Shown: positions 62,698 to 64,000 of the stretch, one piece after another
How positions within the stretch are numbered: position 1 is the stretch's first letter
Layout: every line of letters starts with the position of its first letter
Assembly: GCF_008304605.1 (NCBI RefSeq)
Contig: NZ_PIJY01000026.1
Span: forward strand, 475,699-539,698
Source: Oceanobacillus polygoni
GTDB taxonomy: Bacteria; Bacillota; Bacilli; Bacillales; Amphibacillaceae
DNA length: 64,000 nt
Direction of reading: 5' to 3'
Notes under the pieces: generated by a model
Told to the model about the DNA's origin: nothing
The model's input: the letters and a program-made list of their open reading frames with translations, nothing else
The model's database searches: none
Translations under genes and position numbers: made by a program

Positions 62698-63927
62698 GTG
62701 TTGGAAAAGGCAGTAAATAAGAAAGTAAGCTCTACATTTAATAATAAGCCCGTCTATTCGATTTTATTTATCATTGGAACCTGTCATCTATTAAATGATT
62801 CGCTTCAAGCTGTTATTCCTGCGATGTTCCCGATTTTGGAACAATCATTAGGACTGACATTTACACAGCTTGGACTCATTGCATTTACATTAAATATGGT
62901 TTCGTCCGTGATGCAGCCATTGGTCGGTATGTACACGGATAAACATCCAATCCCATACGCTTTACCGATTGGGCTAACGAGCAGTATGTTTGGGATGCTT
63001 GGTTTAGCTTTGGCTCCTAACTTTTGGATGATCCTCATAAGTGTTGTCTTTATTGGCTTGGGATCTGCCGTTTTCCATCCAGAAGGATCACGTGTGGCCT
63101 ATCTTGCTGCTGGGACAAAGCGAGGACTCGCTCAATCGATTTATCAAGTAGGCGGAAATTCTGGACAAGCATTGGCACCTGTTATTACGGCGTTAGTACT
63201 CGTTCCATTAGGACAATTTGGCGCCATTTGGTTTACATTAATTGCTGCACTCGCAGTCTTCTTTCTTATGCATATCGCAAAGTGGTATGCAGCACAAGTC
63301 AAAGAAATTTCCCGAACAAAGGCATCTCGAAAAGCAGTAAAACCGAATAAAAATATGTCCCGGGCAATTAAAAGTGCACTTATCGTATTAATTTTTCTTG
63401 TTTTTGCCCGCTCTTGGTATCAAGCTGCTATTTCGAATTTCTATGCGTTTTATGCAATCGACAACTACGATCTTACAATTGCAAAATCCCAAGTTTATAT
63501 CTTTACATTTCTTGCAATGGGGGCGGTTGGAACATTCTTAGGCGGACCATTAGCCGACCGGTTCGGAAAGCGTAATGTGATTCTATTTTCGTTAATTGCT
63601 TCTGCACCACTAGCATTATTGCTGCCGCATGTCGGTCCAGTTCTAGCGATTATTTTACTTGCTGTGACTGGAGTAATCTTAATGTCTAGCTTTTCCGTTA
63701 CAGTCGTCTATGCACAAGAGCTTATTCCAGGAAAAATCGGTACGATGTCTGGTTTAATTGTCGGATTGGCATTTGGTATGGGGGCAATTGGATCGGTTGC
63801 ACTTGGAACATTAATTGACTTTATCGGGTTAACACCGACCATGATTATGATTTCACTTCTTCCTTTATTAGGTTTTCTAACATACTTGCTGCCAACAGAT
63901 GAGAAAATTCGCGAATGGTATGCTTAA
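62698..63927 (+). CDS. MFS transporter, fosmidomycin-resistance (Fsr)-like
   Basis: A 409-residue protein; the start is GTG 62698 or TTG 62701, after AGAAGGG. Twelve helices are predicted. LFIIGTCHLLNDSLQAVIPA at residues 23-42 and the loop GMYTDKHPI, then GLGSAVFHPEGSRVAYLA, are the signature segments of the Fsr subgroup of major facilitator efflux pumps. The C-terminal half has GGPLADRFGKRN. The drug or metabolite exported here is unknown. It is monocistronic and followed by a strong terminator. Confidence 0.9.
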   Translation: MLEKAVNKKVSSTFNNKPVYSILFIIGTCHLLNDSLQAVIPAMFPILEQSLGLTFTQLGLIAFTLNMVSSVMQPLVGMYTDKHPIPYALPIGLTSSMFGMLGLALAPNFWMILISVVFIGLGSAVFHPEGSRVAYLAAGTKRGLAQSIYQVGGNSGQALAPVITALVLVPLGQFGAIWFTLIAALAVFFLMHIAKWYAAQVKEISRTKASRKAVKPNKNMSRAIKSALIVLIFLVFARSWYQAAISNFYAFYAIDNYDLTIAKSQVYIFTFLAMGAVGTFLGGPLADRFGKRNVILFSLIASAPLALLLPHVGPVLAIILLAVTGVILMSSFSVTVVYAQELIPGKIGTMSGLIVGLAFGMGAIGSVALGTLIDFIGLTPTMIMISLLPLLGFLTYLLPTDEKIREWYA

Positions 63928-63944
63928 GTGAAAATCGTTATAGA

Positions 63945-64000
63945 AAGAGCAAAACCGCTGCATTCGCAAAAGAACTAGTGAATGCAGCGGTTTTGCTCTT
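63945..64000 (+). terminator. Very strong terminator of the Fsr-like gene
   Basis: A 21-bp perfect stem (63945-63965 with 63980-64000) surrounds a 14-nt loop. The sequence after it lies beyond the window. Confidence 0.85.

Overview
The window looks like a chromosomal segment of a low-GC, Gram-positive Bacillaceae, most likely a halotolerant or alkaliphilic relative of Oceanobacillus or Virgibacillus. The basis is strong AGGAGG ribosome-binding sites, frequent TTG and GTG starts, and close similarity (recognised by eye, not searched) to Bacillus products such as the DesK/DesR/Des cold-shock system, GltC, GltA/GltB, YflT, RlmN and YtrA/YtrB. No rRNA, tRNA, CRISPR array, insertion sequence or prophage module was seen.

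Layout. 1-5.9 kb: a partial DoxX gene behind a Rex-like operator, then a rightward operon under a GntR-operated promoter (membrane protein, YtrA-type GntR, ABC ATPase, membrane-anchored M23 peptidase, NatA/NatB-like ABC exporter). 5.9-9.3 kb: DMT permease, a 24-residue membrane peptide, a flavin reductase and an SH3-amidase. 9.3-16 kb, mostly leftward: an RRNPP-type quorum-sensing regulator overlapping its propeptide gene, several tiny membrane proteins, an SDR-like protein, GNAT, a kinase with an apparent ATT start, a YflT stress protein and a MerR-methyltransferase fusion. 17-27 kb: nrdE-flavodoxin-nrdF, a GltC-like regulator divergent from an NADP-glutamate dehydrogenase, and a three-gene ABC importer. 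27-36.5 kb: an ECF sigma/anti-sigma/asparagine synthase operon, a chromosomal ParM-ParR actin cassette with a centromere-like leader, a short SEDS-like membrane protein, a GGDEF protein and RlmN. 36.5-43 kb: glutamate synthase. 43-48 kb: a SEC-C protein, a rearrangement breakpoint that truncates mrpA, a structured intergenic repeat and a KdpD-type USP protein. 48-52 kb: an omega-amidase-like protein and des-desK-desR. 52-64 kb: purC, NUDIX, MerR plus C45 acyltransferase, decayed genes, a lipoprotein, a kinase, an MFS pump, an ArsR-type regulator, a YpvA-type helicase and an Fsr-like efflux pump.

Nitrogen assimilation is a theme: gltC-like, gdhA and gltAB all occur here, but the GltC-like gene sits beside gdhA and not beside gltA. 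Cell-envelope functions are another: M23 peptidase, amidase, sigma/AsnB and a SEDS-like protein.

The most unusual items are the RRNPP regulator with overlapping propeptide gene; a family of about 41-bp tandem repeats found at four intergenic sites, each with its own homogenised subtype; the chromosomal actin-like segregation cassette; the mrpA breakpoint; and the ATT start. Start codons were re-chosen by ribosome-binding-site spacing wherever the longest frame was implausible. All family assignments are by reading motifs, not by database search.
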